From: Fodinibius sp036381435
GTDB lineage: Bacteria; Bacteroidota; Rhodothermia; Balneolales; Balneolaceae
Reading direction: 5' to 3'
NCBI GenBank assembly: GCA_036381435.1
Contig: DASVCW010000006.1
Span: forward strand, 1-64,000
DNA: 64,000 bases
A model generated the notes under the pieces. It had not been told where the DNA came from. It ran no database searches and saw only the letters and a list, made by a program, of their open reading frames with translations. How positions within the stretch are numbered: the first letter of the stretch is position 1; each line of letters opens with the position of its first letter. Made by a program: the position numbers and the translations under genes. This document shows positions 17,114-25,231 of the stretch, one piece after another.

Positions 17114-18140
17114 CGTTAGTAGCCTCCGAAAAGTAGTTCAAAGCTTTCAGTGCTTTGCCGGATTTAAGACTTTCTTCGGCTAATCCCTTAGCCTCCGCCA
17201 GTGTATCGGCTTTCCCCGATACATGAATTCCAAAAACAGCGTTGAGCAGAATAACATCCCGCTGAGCCGGAGTTGATTCATTCGTTAAAATACGGCGAAT
17301 TATTTCAGCGTTATGATGAGCATCTCCTCCCTGCAATTCTGAAAGTTCCGTCCATTCAAACCCAAGAGAACGAGGATCAAATAAACTGGATTCAGTCACC
17401 ATCGTTTTATTCAGTTCAAAAATCTCAGATTGAGCGCACAGGCTCACTTCGTCCAGTCCGTCATGAGCATTCACCGTATAAGCGAATTCTGTGCCTAGAT
17501 TTGCTAAAATATGGGCAATTTGACGAGCAACTTCTTTGCTATAAGCACCAATCATTTGTCGCTTCACTCCTGCCGGATTTAACAATGGTCCCAAAATATT
17601 GAAAAAAGTGCGAATACCGAGTGAGCGGCGGGCAGGCATTACATATTTCATAGCGGGGTGAAAATTCGGCGCAAACATAAACATCATTCCTGTTTCTTCA
17701 AAAACCCGTTCAGCCTGCTCTTTTCGCAAATCTGCGACTATTCCCAGAGATTCTAACACATCCGCGCTGCCGCTCTTGCTGGAGACACTCCGGTTGCCAT
17801 GCTTCAATACAGGAATACCTGCTCCGGCAACCACAAACATGGCTGCTGTTGAAATATTGAAGGTCCCCGAGCAGTCGCCGCCGGTGCCGCATAAATCAAC
17901 GGCTCCCGCTGTTTCGACTTTCGGTTTAACGGCCGCATCACGCATAACCCTTACGAAAGCAGTGAGCTCCTGTGTAGTTTCTCCCTTTGACCGCATGGCT
18001 GTTAAAAAAGCAGCAATCTGCTCGTTTTCTATATCTCCGGAGATAAGTGATTCAAGCGCAAATCGTGCTTCTTCAGCCGATAAATTTTCCTGCCTGACTA
18101 CCTTTTCAAGTACCTCTTTAAAATCAATAACTAACTGCAT
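17097..18140 (-). CDS. trpD: Anthranilate phosphoribosyltransferase
   Basis: 347 residues, normal length. It transfers phosphoribose from PRPP to anthranilate. The PRPP-binding glycine loop DLCGTGGDCSGTFNIST lies at about 83-99, followed by KHGNRSVSSKSGSADVLE (about 114-131) and the metal-binding DGLDEVS near 225. It is not fused to TrpG; trpG is a separate gene 28 bp upstream. The start ATG is well placed for the first helix. Confidence 0.96.
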   Translation of the reverse strand: MQLVIDFKEVLEKVVRQENLSAEEARFALESLISGDIENEQIAAFLTAMRSKGETTQELTAFVRVMRDAAVKPKVETAGAVDLCGTGGDCSGTFNISTAAMFVVAGAGIPVLKHGNRSVSSKSGSADVLESLGIVADLRKEQAERVFEETGMMFMFAPNFHPAMKYVMPARRSLGIRTFFNILGPLLNPAGVKRQMIGAYSKEVARQIAHILANLGTEFAYTVNAHDGLDEVSLCAQSEIFELNKTMVTESSLFDPRSLGFEWTELSELQGGDAHHNAEIIRRILTNESTPAQRDVILLNAVFGIHVSGKADTLAEAKGLAEESLKSGKALKALNYFSEATNDAAKI

Positions 18141-18168
18141 TTCAAACTATTATCTAATTTACTTAAAC

Positions 18169-18753
18169 TTATTTTACTACTTCAGCAGAAGATTGATGAA
18201 GCCAGTTTTTAATAATGTCCGGTCCTTCTGTCGTCAGAATACTTTCGGGATGAAACTGGATACCTTCGATGGGATAACGCCGGTGGCGAATTCCCATGAT
18301 CACTCCGTCGTCGCTGTGAGCAGAAATTTCCAACTCATCTGGGATTTGCTCCGGATCAAGTACTAAAGAGTGATAGCGGGTAGCGGTAAATCCATCGGGA
18401 ATATTTTTGAACACAGACTTCCCATCGTGGTGAATTTCGGATGTTTTACCGTGCATCAGCTTAGGCGCGTAAATCACTTTTCCGCCAAAAACTTCCCCGA
18501 TGGCCTGATGTCCCAGACAAACACCCAGAATCGGAGTCTGTTCACCCATCTCCCGAATGATATCTTCGGTTATCCCTGCATCAGCCGGACGTCCCGGACC
18601 GGGTGAAATCAGGATTTTTTCCGGATTCAGCTCTTTCACCTGCTCCAGAGTCAGATCATCATTACGAACCACCTGATGGCTTTCTGCATGTTGTGCTACA
18701 ATGTGCACTAAATTGTAAGTGAATGAATCGTAGTTGTCGATGATTAAGATCAT
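18169..18753 (-). CDS. trpG: Anthranilate synthase glutamine amidotransferase component
   Basis: 194 residues, a class I glutamine amidotransferase that supplies ammonia to TrpE. The oxyanion strand SPGPGRP is near 50-56, the nucleophile elbow GVCLGHQ has its Cys near residue 79, and the His-Glu pair is in FHPESILT near 170. It lies between trpS and trpD; the 28-bp gap to trpD suggests coupled expression. It could also serve folate synthesis (PabA role), since no separate pabA is seen here. Confidence 0.94.
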   Translation of the reverse strand: MILIIDNYDSFTYNLVHIVAQHAESHQVVRNDDLTLEQVKELNPEKILISPGPGRPADAGITEDIIREMGEQTPILGVCLGHQAIGEVFGGKVIYAPKLMHGKTSEIHHDGKSVFKNIPDGFTATRYHSLVLDPEQIPDELEISAHSDDGVIMGIRHRRYPIEGIQFHPESILTTEGPDIIKNWLHQSSAEVVK

Positions 18754-19090
18754 GTTTGTTGAGTTTTAGAGAATTAATTCATAAATAGTTAGAAGCTGAG
18801 TTAACATTTGTCAGTCATCCCCCTGCGCCCCCTTCAAAGGGGGACATTCTTGCTCGTTTAAGTTATTTGCACAAACGAAATTCTGTAATTGAGGTTCTAA
18901 TTTTTCCAAGTACTAATTTCCTTTTATTTCCCTTGCAATATGGAAATAAGTGTCTTTTGAAAGGGAAAAATATTTCTACGTTCATTTTATTAAAAACCTT
19001 TATTTATCTTTTAAATCCCATCAAAGATGGGATGTTGTCCCCCTTCGAAGGGGGCGCAGGGGGATGACTTTTTTGTAACAGCAACACATT
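18754..19090. repeat. Spacer with two inverted C-rich repeats between trpG and trpS
   Basis: Copies at 18811-18845 (agtcatccccctgcgccccc) and 19034-19069 (its inverted form) are near-identical over about 35 bp and flank roughly 190 bp of A+T-rich sequence without a gene. Each copy is itself partly palindromic (cccctt/aagggg). The whole could fold as a large stem-loop within the trp transcript. Confidence 0.65.
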
Positions 19091-20083
19091 CTAATTCCCC
19101 TTAAAATCATAGGTCTTAAGCAATCCCGTTACTTTACGAACCGGTTCCATTACTTGCTCTGCCCTTTTGCGGGCTTTTTTGCCGCCTTCCTTCAGAATAT
19201 CACGTACGATATCCAAATCTTCGGCTAATTCTTTTCGCTTGGCCCTGGCTTCTGTAAAATACTCCTCAACAAGCCCTAACAGCTCTTTTTTGGCATGTCC
19301 ATAGCCGTAACCTCCCGCCCGGTACTTTTCCGCAATTTCATTTTGCTTTTCATCATCTGCAAACAGCTTGATCAAAGCAAAAACATTATCTTTCTCGGGA
19401 TCTTTCGGTTCATCCAACGGCGTGGAGTCGGTTTGAATAGACATCACCTTTTTCTTCAAAGCTTTTCCTTCATCAAAAATACCAATGGTATTACCATACG
19501 ATTTGCTCATTTTTTGTCCGTCGATACCCGGCACAACAGCGACCGACTCCACGATATGCTCTTCGGGAAGTCTTAGATATTCATCACCATAGTTATGGTT
19601 GAACCGGCCCGCCAAATCACGACATATTTCGATGTTTTGCTTTTGGTCCTGTCCTACCGGTACAATGTCAGCGTTATACATCAAAATATCAGCCGCCTGG
19701 AGAATGGGATAGGTGAACAGGCCGATATTGGGGTTCAATCCCTTTGCCACTTTATCTTTGTAAGCTACGGCTTTGTTCATCAGACTCACGGGACAAAAAG
19801 TGCCTAAAATCCACGCGAGCTCGGCGTGCTGGGGAACATCACTCTGTACAAAGAAGGTGCATTTATCGGGATCGAGCCCCAGCGCCAGGTAATCGAGTGC
19901 AATATCAATTGTATTATCATGGATTTCCTTGCCGTCGTTAATAGAAGTGAGTGAATGATAATTGGCGATAAAATAGAACGCATCCCCTTTTTCCTGCATT
20001 TCGATATGCTGCCGGATAGCTCCAAAATAGTTGCCAAGGTGCAATTTTCCCGATGGGGTGATGCCCGATAAAATGGTTTTCAT
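19091..20083 (-). CDS. trpS: Tryptophanyl-tRNA synthetase
   Basis: 330 residues from the ATG at 20083 (MKTILSGITPSG); the frame opens at 20110 but the extra nine residues are not family-like. It charges tRNA-Trp. The class I HIGH-type motif is HLGN at 15-18, and KMSKS lies near residue 195. It sits between trpE and trpG on the same strand and so appears to be part of the trp operon downstream of the attenuator. The spacers on both sides are repeat-bearing (93 bp to trpE, 337 bp to trpG), so separate promoters are possible. Confidence 0.95.
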   Translation of the reverse strand: MKTILSGITPSGKLHLGNYFGAIRQHIEMQEKGDAFYFIANYHSLTSINDGKEIHDNTIDIALDYLALGLDPDKCTFFVQSDVPQHAELAWILGTFCPVSLMNKAVAYKDKVAKGLNPNIGLFTYPILQAADILMYNADIVPVGQDQKQNIEICRDLAGRFNHNYGDEYLRLPEEHIVESVAVVPGIDGQKMSKSYGNTIGIFDEGKALKKKVMSIQTDSTPLDEPKDPEKDNVFALIKLFADDEKQNEIAEKYRAGGYGYGHAKKELLGLVEEYFTEARAKRKELAEDLDIVRDILKEGGKKARKRAEQVMEPVRKVTGLLKTYDFKGN

Positions 20084-20102
20084 TAAACTTATTATTTTAT
20101 TT

Positions 20103-20175
20103 ATGAACACGGATAAAAAGGATTGAACGGATCACCACAGAAATAAGTAATCTGCTCCATCCGCTTTATCTGTGT
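20103..20175. repeat. Dispersed 'aacacggat...ggattgaacgga' repeat
   Basis: Contains aacacggataaaaaggattg and an inverted counterpart ending ctttatctgtgttct. Related copies lie at 59800-59845, 59887-59938 and 60491-60535. It fills the trpE-trpS gap. Confidence 0.5.
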
Positions 20176-20176
20176 T

Positions 20177-21649
20177 CTATTCTATTTCTAAGGCCACGCT
20201 AAGTGCTTCTACCAGCGCGGCGGCTTTATTTTTGGTTTCTAAATATTCTTTTTCCGGATCACTATCCGCTACAATCCCAGCCCCGGCCTGAATATAAACT
20301 TTTGAATCCGTAACAGTCATTGTGCGGATGGCAATACAGGTATCCATATTACCGGAAAAATCAAAATATCCCACTGCCCCCGCATAAGGGCCGCGTTTTG
20401 TGGGTTCCAGTTCATCAATAATTTCCATTGCCCGGATTTTTGGTGCCCCACTCACTGTTCCCGCCGGAAAACATTGCATAAGTGCATCTACCGCCGATTG
20501 ATCTTCAGAAAGCTCGCCTTTTACATCCGATACGATATGCATCACATGAGAATAACGCTCAATCACCTGATTACGAACTGGTTCAACCGTAGCCGGTTTG
20601 CATACCCGTGAAAGGTCATTGCGCCCCAGATCAACCAGCATTACGTGTTCGGCAATTTCTTTGGGATCATTTTTGAGATCTGCCTCCAGTTCTAAATCTT
20701 CTTCCGGAGTTTTGCCACGGGGACGCGTACCGGCGATCGGTAGCAATTGCGCCGTTTCATCCTGTACCCGAACCAGCACTTCTGGTGATGAACCGGCTAG
20801 TGAAAAACCTTCAAATTCCAGATAAAACAGGTAGGGTGACGGATTTACCATACGAAGGGCACGATAAAGCATGAAACGATCACCGTTGAAATCGGTTTCA
20901 AAACGCTGGGAAAGCACCACCTGGAAAATATCCCCTTCGTAAATGTAGCTTTTTGCCCGCTCAACCATCTGCTCAAATTCGGGCTGCTTTATATTGCTGG
21001 TTAATTCAGCGGGATTAATGGAAAACGAATCTGAAGATTGTTCCGGCTGATAAACCAGCTTTTCAAGTTCATCAAGACGCTGTTGAGCCTGTTCAAACTG
21101 CTTTTTAGCGCCAATCTGGCTTTCATCATCCACAAACACTGTTTTGATGATAATTACCTGCTGCTTAACATGATCAAAGGCAAAAACTTCATCATAAAAT
21201 GCCCAAATTGCTTCGGGAAGTGGTATATCAGACTCAGGAACATTCTCCAGCCTTTCAATGTCCCGAACGGTATCGTAAGATGAAAAACCTACCGCACCTC
21301 CCGTCAGTCGTGGTAAATCAGGAAGCTTAGGCTCACGGTGCTGAGTGGTTAATTCTTTTAGCGCTTCGAAATATGGCTGATCCAGTTGTCTGACATCTTC
21401 ATTCTTTTCAAGGCTGACTTTGGCTCCATCGTACTTCAAAACCTGATACGGATTTCGCCCCAAAAATGAATATCGTGCCAACTGTTCACCGCCTTCAACC
21501 GACTCCAGTAAAAACGGGTAACGGGCATTGTCGCGAAGGCGCAGAAACAGCAATACCGGAGTCAGGACATCAGCCATTAGGCGCCGGTAGACGGGGATGG
21601 CCGTATAACTTTGTGCTAAGTTTTGGAATTGTTTTAGTTGCATTTTCAA
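20177..21649 (-). CDS. trpE: Anthranilate synthase component I
   Basis: 490 residues. It converts chorismate to anthranilate, the committed step, with TrpG. The N-terminal feedback-binding LLES motif is present (FLLESVEGGE, about 46-55). The chorismate-binding domain shows GTRPRGKTPEEDLELEADL near 315-333, LVDLGRNDLSRV and the GAPKIRAMEI block. It is the first structural gene after the leader peptide and attenuator at 21869-22009. PabB is an alternative for the family, but the trp operon context decides. Confidence 0.96.
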   Translation of the reverse strand: MKMQLKQFQNLAQSYTAIPVYRRLMADVLTPVLLFLRLRDNARYPFLLESVEGGEQLARYSFLGRNPYQVLKYDGAKVSLEKNEDVRQLDQPYFEALKELTTQHREPKLPDLPRLTGGAVGFSSYDTVRDIERLENVPESDIPLPEAIWAFYDEVFAFDHVKQQVIIIKTVFVDDESQIGAKKQFEQAQQRLDELEKLVYQPEQSSDSFSINPAELTSNIKQPEFEQMVERAKSYIYEGDIFQVVLSQRFETDFNGDRFMLYRALRMVNPSPYLFYLEFEGFSLAGSSPEVLVRVQDETAQLLPIAGTRPRGKTPEEDLELEADLKNDPKEIAEHVMLVDLGRNDLSRVCKPATVEPVRNQVIERYSHVMHIVSDVKGELSEDQSAVDALMQCFPAGTVSGAPKIRAMEIIDELEPTKRGPYAGAVGYFDFSGNMDTCIAIRTMTVTDSKVYIQAGAGIVADSDPEKEYLETKNKAAALVEALSVALEIE

Positions 21650-21673
21650 TAAAGGATTACAAAAATCACCAAG

Positions 21674-21705
21674 GTGTCATCCTGAACTTGTTTCAGGATC
21701 TGTAA
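21674..21705. repeat. Dispersed 'tcctgaacttgtttcagga' hairpin repeat
   Basis: tcctgaacttgtttcagga is an imperfect palindrome. A related copy with compensated bases (tgctgaacttgtttcagca) lies at 55959-55990. It is located just upstream of trpE, within the leader transcript. Confidence 0.6.
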
Positions 21706-21773
21706 CTTGAATTCTGATACTGCTTTTAACGTAGAAACTAATTTTTATCTCAACATTTACTCGGTACAGGGAG

Positions 21774-21829
21774 ATCATCCCCCTGCGCCCCCTTCTTCCG
21801 AAGGAATCCCTGCGGGAGAAGGGGGGCTT
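21774..21829. repeat. C-rich dispersed repeat copy in trpE leader
   Basis: Begins atcatccccctgcgccccct, like the copies at 18811 and 19034, then continues with cttccgaagg and gggagaagggggg. It lies between the attenuator and trpE. Confidence 0.6.
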
Positions 21830-21868
21830 AATCCCTCCTTCGGAGAGATATTTCCAAGTTGATTCAAA

Positions 21869-21904
21869 TAAAAAAACCCACTCCAGTTTTCCTGCAGTGG
21901 GTTC
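21869..21904 (-). terminator. trp attenuator: intrinsic terminator
   Basis: On the minus strand the arms aacccactgcag and ctggagtgggtt form a 12-bp stem with one mismatch and a 5-nt loop, followed by six T. It lies 30 bp after the leader peptide stop and about 220 bp before trpE. Its first arm contains CCACTGC, complementary to GCAGTGG within the leader peptide codons, which offers the competing antiterminator pairing. Confidence 0.88.
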
Positions 21905-21931
21905 TTAAAAAATCTTTTTGGTGAATCTAAC

Positions 21932-22009
21932 TCATAATTCTGCCACTGCCTGTATATGTTTCGTCACAGGCCACCACCAATTCAAGTTTTTAATAGCAGA
22001 ATTTTTCAT
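21932..22009 (-). CDS. trpL: trp operon leader peptide with three consecutive Trp codons
   Basis: A 25-residue reading frame starting MKNSAIKNLNWWWPV and ending in AEL, too short for normal gene calling. Trp codons occupy positions 11-13. Pairing options fit a classic attenuator. GCCTGT just after the Trp codons can pair with ACAGGC further on (1:2). GCAGTGG can pair with CCACTGC of the terminator arm (2:3). The terminator itself is 3:4. Ribosome stalling at the Trp codons when charged tRNA-Trp is scarce would free region 2 to form the antiterminator. The peptide itself probably has no function. Confidence 0.88.
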   Translation of the reverse strand: MKNSAIKNLNWWWPVTKHIQAVAEL

Positions 22010-22018
22010 AACGGTATG

Positions 22019-22047
22019 AAGATAGCGTCCGCTTGTTCTAAAGTCAA
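22019..22047 (-). promoter_or_regulatory. Candidate trp operon promoter
   Basis: On the minus strand, TTGACT (22042-22047) and TATCTT (22019-22024) are separated by 17 bp; the downstream element also partly fits the Bacteroidota TAnnTTTG box. Transcription would start within a few bases of the leader ATG at 22009, making the leader almost leaderless. Inferred from sequence only. Confidence 0.4.
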
Positions 22048-22094
22048 GAATGAAAAGTAATCAAAAGTAAAAAGGCAAAAGTGAAAGGTGAAAA

Positions 22095-22904
22095 TTAGTA
22101 TTCGACTGAATTTCCGAAAGCTTCATTCCAAAAAGAAACGGCTCCCAGTATCATTCCTTTCAGGATAAAGGCTGAAAAAACAATCATTAAGCCTACTTCT
22201 TGCCCCACTAAAATGAGTACCCCATAAAACAGAAACAAGCTTATTTTGCCTTTATTTTCGCGAATGGACTGTCTGTCAAATCCCGGAATTTTGTCAAACG
22301 GAATGGTGCTGACCATCAAAAAGGATAAAAGCACGATGAGCGGTACCAAAACGGTATTCAGACCGAATTCGAAGCTTCCGAACAATTCTAACTGATTATA
22401 GAAAGTGAGGTAAAAAGCGGATATCATGATGGCCTGGGCCGGAATGGGAAGGCCTTTGAAAAAATCTGTCCGCACTTCGGTGGCATCCACATTATAACGC
22501 GCCAGTCGTACAGCACCGCAAAGCGGCGGCAGTGCACTTAAAATGATGCCTACAAGCGGCATTTCTCCCAATCCAAAAGCATAAAGAAGAAAACCGGGGG
22601 CTACACCGAATGAAACCACATCGCTGATGGAATCGAGCTCAATCCCGAATTGGCTGGTAGCATTAGAAAGGCGCGCCATAAATCCATCAAGTGCATCAAA
22701 AAGTCCCGCAAAGACGATGAGCCAGGCGCCGAAAAACAGACGGCCTTCGGCAATACTGATAATCGCTAAAAAACCGGAAAACAGGTTCATCAGGGTGAAA
22801 AAACTGGGTACAACGATACGCGGAATTTGCCTGCGCCTTCGTCCGGTTTTCTTCCGCCTTTTTCGGCGTCGAAAACGATTCCATTTTTGTATGGGATATT
22901 TCAT
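22095..22904 (-). CDS. pssA: CDP-diacylglycerol-serine O-phosphatidyltransferase
   Basis: 269 residues. It makes phosphatidylserine, the substrate of the upstream gene product Psd. The CDP-alcohol motif is complete at residues 70-95 (D70, D73-G74, A77-R78, G87, D91, D95). About seven hydrophobic helices follow. Odd feature: residues 9-25 are almost all Arg and Lys, a strongly basic N-terminal patch before the first helix. It ends the minus-strand run dxr-rseP-psd-pssA after a 316-bp repeat-bearing gap. Confidence 0.93.
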   Translation of the reverse strand: MKYPIQKWNRFRRRKRRKKTGRRRRQIPRIVVPSFFTLMNLFSGFLAIISIAEGRLFFGAWLIVFAGLFDALDGFMARLSNATSQFGIELDSISDVVSFGVAPGFLLYAFGLGEMPLVGIILSALPPLCGAVRLARYNVDATEVRTDFFKGLPIPAQAIMISAFYLTFYNQLELFGSFEFGLNTVLVPLIVLLSFLMVSTIPFDKIPGFDRQSIRENKGKISLFLFYGVLILVGQEVGLMIVFSAFILKGMILGAVSFWNEAFGNSVEY

Positions 22905-23220
22905 TTTATGAGTTTGCGGTTCAAAACTAAAATATGGGGGATGTCAAGAACACCTTCAGGTTTTCTTCAAAAGACTGCAATTTTATTTAAAAAAATTAGA
23001 ATAATTCAAATTAATACCTACAAATCCCCTTTCGCCGAGGTGCAGGAAATTAGATATTCAAACCTAAATGGGCCTAAAAATGCTAGGCACGGAGTTTCAC
23101 CGAGAAGTCACAGAGCTAAACAGAGAGATTTAAAACATTCTCAGCGCTCCTTGCGCGGCCTTTGCGGTTAAAACAAATGAGGTTTTTAACATTTGGTATA
23201 TATTTTATCACCAAATATTT
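22905..23220. repeat. Spacer with 'ggcacggagtttcaccgaga' dispersed repeat
   Basis: At about 23087-23175 the spacer holds ggcacggagtttcaccgaga, cacagag, and the converging tccttgcgcggcctttgcgg, a well-known type of bacterial intergenic inverted repeat. A related fragment lies near 51899-51945. No gene was recognised in this gap. Confidence 0.6.
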
Positions 23221-23871
23221 TCATTGATTAATTGTCGCTAAAATTGTTTCTCCGGCTACGGCTCTGTCTCCTTCCGCAATATTAATTTCTACGTCCGGGG
23301 GGAGTACAATATCCATTCGTGAGCCGAATTTCATCATGCCAAAGCGTTCTCCGGCTTTAAGTTGGTCACCTTCTTCGATATGATAGACAATGCGTCGTGC
23401 CAAAAATCCCGTAATCTGCCGGAAAAACACTTTTGTACCTGAAGGATGTTTCACCCCAAAATCTGCCCGTTCATTAAGTTCGGATGCCCGATGGTCCCAC
23501 GCCATCAAATACTTGCCGGGGTGATATTTCACATATTCCAACGTTCCGCTTGCAGGGGTACGGTTTACATGTACATCCAGCGGGGATAAGAAAATACTAA
23601 TTTGTTTTGCGGGGCCTTTGATATAAAGACTTTCTTCTACTTCTTTAACGAGCACCACATTTCCATCTGCCGGCGATAAAATAAACTGTTCGCCATTGGT
23701 AATATTCCGGTCAGGATCGCGGAAAAAATACAGCATAAAGGCCACCAGCAAAAATGCAGCAGCATAAAGTATATAAGAAAACCAGTGGTCTAAATAATAA
23801 GCTCCCCAACATATCAACAAAGCAAAAATAACGGCTGCAAATATGTTGGAATACCCGTCTCGTGCAAACAT
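23221..23871 (-). CDS. psd: Phosphatidylserine decarboxylase proenzyme
   Basis: 216 residues, the short form of the family. It decarboxylates phosphatidylserine to phosphatidylethanolamine. The proenzyme cleaves itself at the Gly-Ser pair in KFGSRMD (G183-S184), and the Ser becomes the pyruvoyl group. Two N-terminal membrane helices (about 10-50) anchor it. SPADG (66-70) and SPLDVHVNR (96-104) are the other conserved blocks. It lies 16 bp downstream of rseP. Confidence 0.94.
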   Translation of the reverse strand: MFARDGYSNIFAAVIFALLICWGAYYLDHWFSYILYAAAFLLVAFMLYFFRDPDRNITNGEQFILSPADGNVVLVKEVEESLYIKGPAKQISIFLSPLDVHVNRTPASGTLEYVKYHPGKYLMAWDHRASELNERADFGVKHPSGTKVFFRQITGFLARRIVYHIEEGDQLKAGERFGMMKFGSRMDIVLPPDVEINIAEGDRAVAGETILATINQ

Positions 23872-23887
23872 ATAATTTTTTTACTTA

Positions 23888-25222
23888 TCAGAACTGACGC
23901 ATTATATCGTTGAATGTCACAAATATAAAGAGCGCAATGATAAGCAAAAAGCCAATTTGCTGTAGCGCCATGCGTACTTTGGGTGAAGGCTCACGGCGTG
24001 TAATCCCTTCATAAATCAGGAACATGAGGTGGCCGCCGTCAAGAACGGGAATGGGAAGAATATTCATGATGGCAAGGGTGATACTCAGAAAAGCAGTGAT
24101 GCTCCAAAAGCCTACAGCGCCGGCCTGTTCAGTTGCATTTTTGGTGATGTTAGCGATGGCTACAGGTCCCCCGAGGCTTTCGGTTATGTCCACATCACCC
24201 GAAAACATTTTGCTGAAACCCTGAATGATGCCGGTAAAAGTAGCTTCTGTTTTTTGATAGCCGACTGCGAAAGCTTCAAAAAAGCCGTAATTGAAGTGTT
24301 CAACATTGAATGAATTTTGCGTGGTTGGGGCATAGATTCCAACATCTCCTCTTTCGTTGGGCATAACTGTTAATTCCATCGGCTGTCCATCCCGGTTCAC
24401 CGTTAAATGCAATGAATCTTTTGAGCTGTTGATGATGGAAACGACTTCCAACCAATGATTCACTTCTTCATTATTTATTGAAGTAATGACATCACCCGCT
24501 TTTAAATTTACTTTTTCGGCCGGACTCCCTTCTACAATGGCACTAATCCGACTTGGCAACGCATTACCATAAGTTATAAAACCCTGCTTGCCAATTTCAC
24601 TCAATAAGCTGTCTTCAACGGTAACAGTTACCGTTTCCCCATTTCGCAGAACGGTATAACTCAATGAAGCGACCGTCATTTCATCCGGGGCAAAGAGATC
24701 TTCAAAATAAGCTACCTCTTCGCCGTTCACCCCAACCAGTTTATCGCCGGTTTGAAAGCCGACCTGGTCGGCCAGTGAACCTTCGGTCACATAAATTCCG
24801 TCTACGCTGTCCAGTTTTATTTTGGTGTCGCCGGTGCTGAATGCGAGTCCTGCATAGATGAACACGGCTAAAATCATGTTAAAAATTACACCGGCGGTGA
24901 TGACAACAATGCGTTGCCAAACAGGCTTACTTCGAAACTCCCACGGTTTAGGATCTTCATCAAGATGTTCGGTATCCATGCTTTCATCAATCATGCCCGA
25001 TATTTTCACATAGCCGCCGAGCGGAGTTGCGCTAATGCAATAGTCGGTCTCCCCTTTTTTGATGCCGAAAATGCGGGGCGGAAAGCCCAGTGAAAAACGC
25101 TCGACACGCATCCCGAATAATTTTGCCGCCAGAAAATGCCCTAGTTCATGAAAGAACACCAAGATGAGCAGCGCTAAGGCGAAAATTGCCAGTGTTGACA
25201 GTAAACCTAAAATCCATTCCAT
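23888..25222 (-). CDS. rseP: Site-2 intramembrane metalloprotease RseP
   Basis: 444 residues. It cleaves membrane-spanning anti-sigma factors and signal-peptide remnants. The zinc motif HELGH is at 25-29 in the first helix, with the third ligand region LPIPVLDGGH near 395-404. Two PDZ-type regions occupy about 125-195 and 205-290. It follows dxr by 9 bp and precedes psd by 16 bp, the frequent dxr-rseP arrangement. Confidence 0.94.
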   Translation of the reverse strand: MEWILGLLSTLAIFALALLILVFFHELGHFLAAKLFGMRVERFSLGFPPRIFGIKKGETDYCISATPLGGYVKISGMIDESMDTEHLDEDPKPWEFRSKPVWQRIVVITAGVIFNMILAVFIYAGLAFSTGDTKIKLDSVDGIYVTEGSLADQVGFQTGDKLVGVNGEEVAYFEDLFAPDEMTVASLSYTVLRNGETVTVTVEDSLLSEIGKQGFITYGNALPSRISAIVEGSPAEKVNLKAGDVITSINNEEVNHWLEVVSIINSSKDSLHLTVNRDGQPMELTVMPNERGDVGIYAPTTQNSFNVEHFNYGFFEAFAVGYQKTEATFTGIIQGFSKMFSGDVDITESLGGPVAIANITKNATEQAGAVGFWSITAFLSITLAIMNILPIPVLDGGHLMFLIYEGITRREPSPKVRMALQQIGFLLIIALFIFVTFNDIMRQF

Positions 25223-25231
25223 GTGTAAAGC

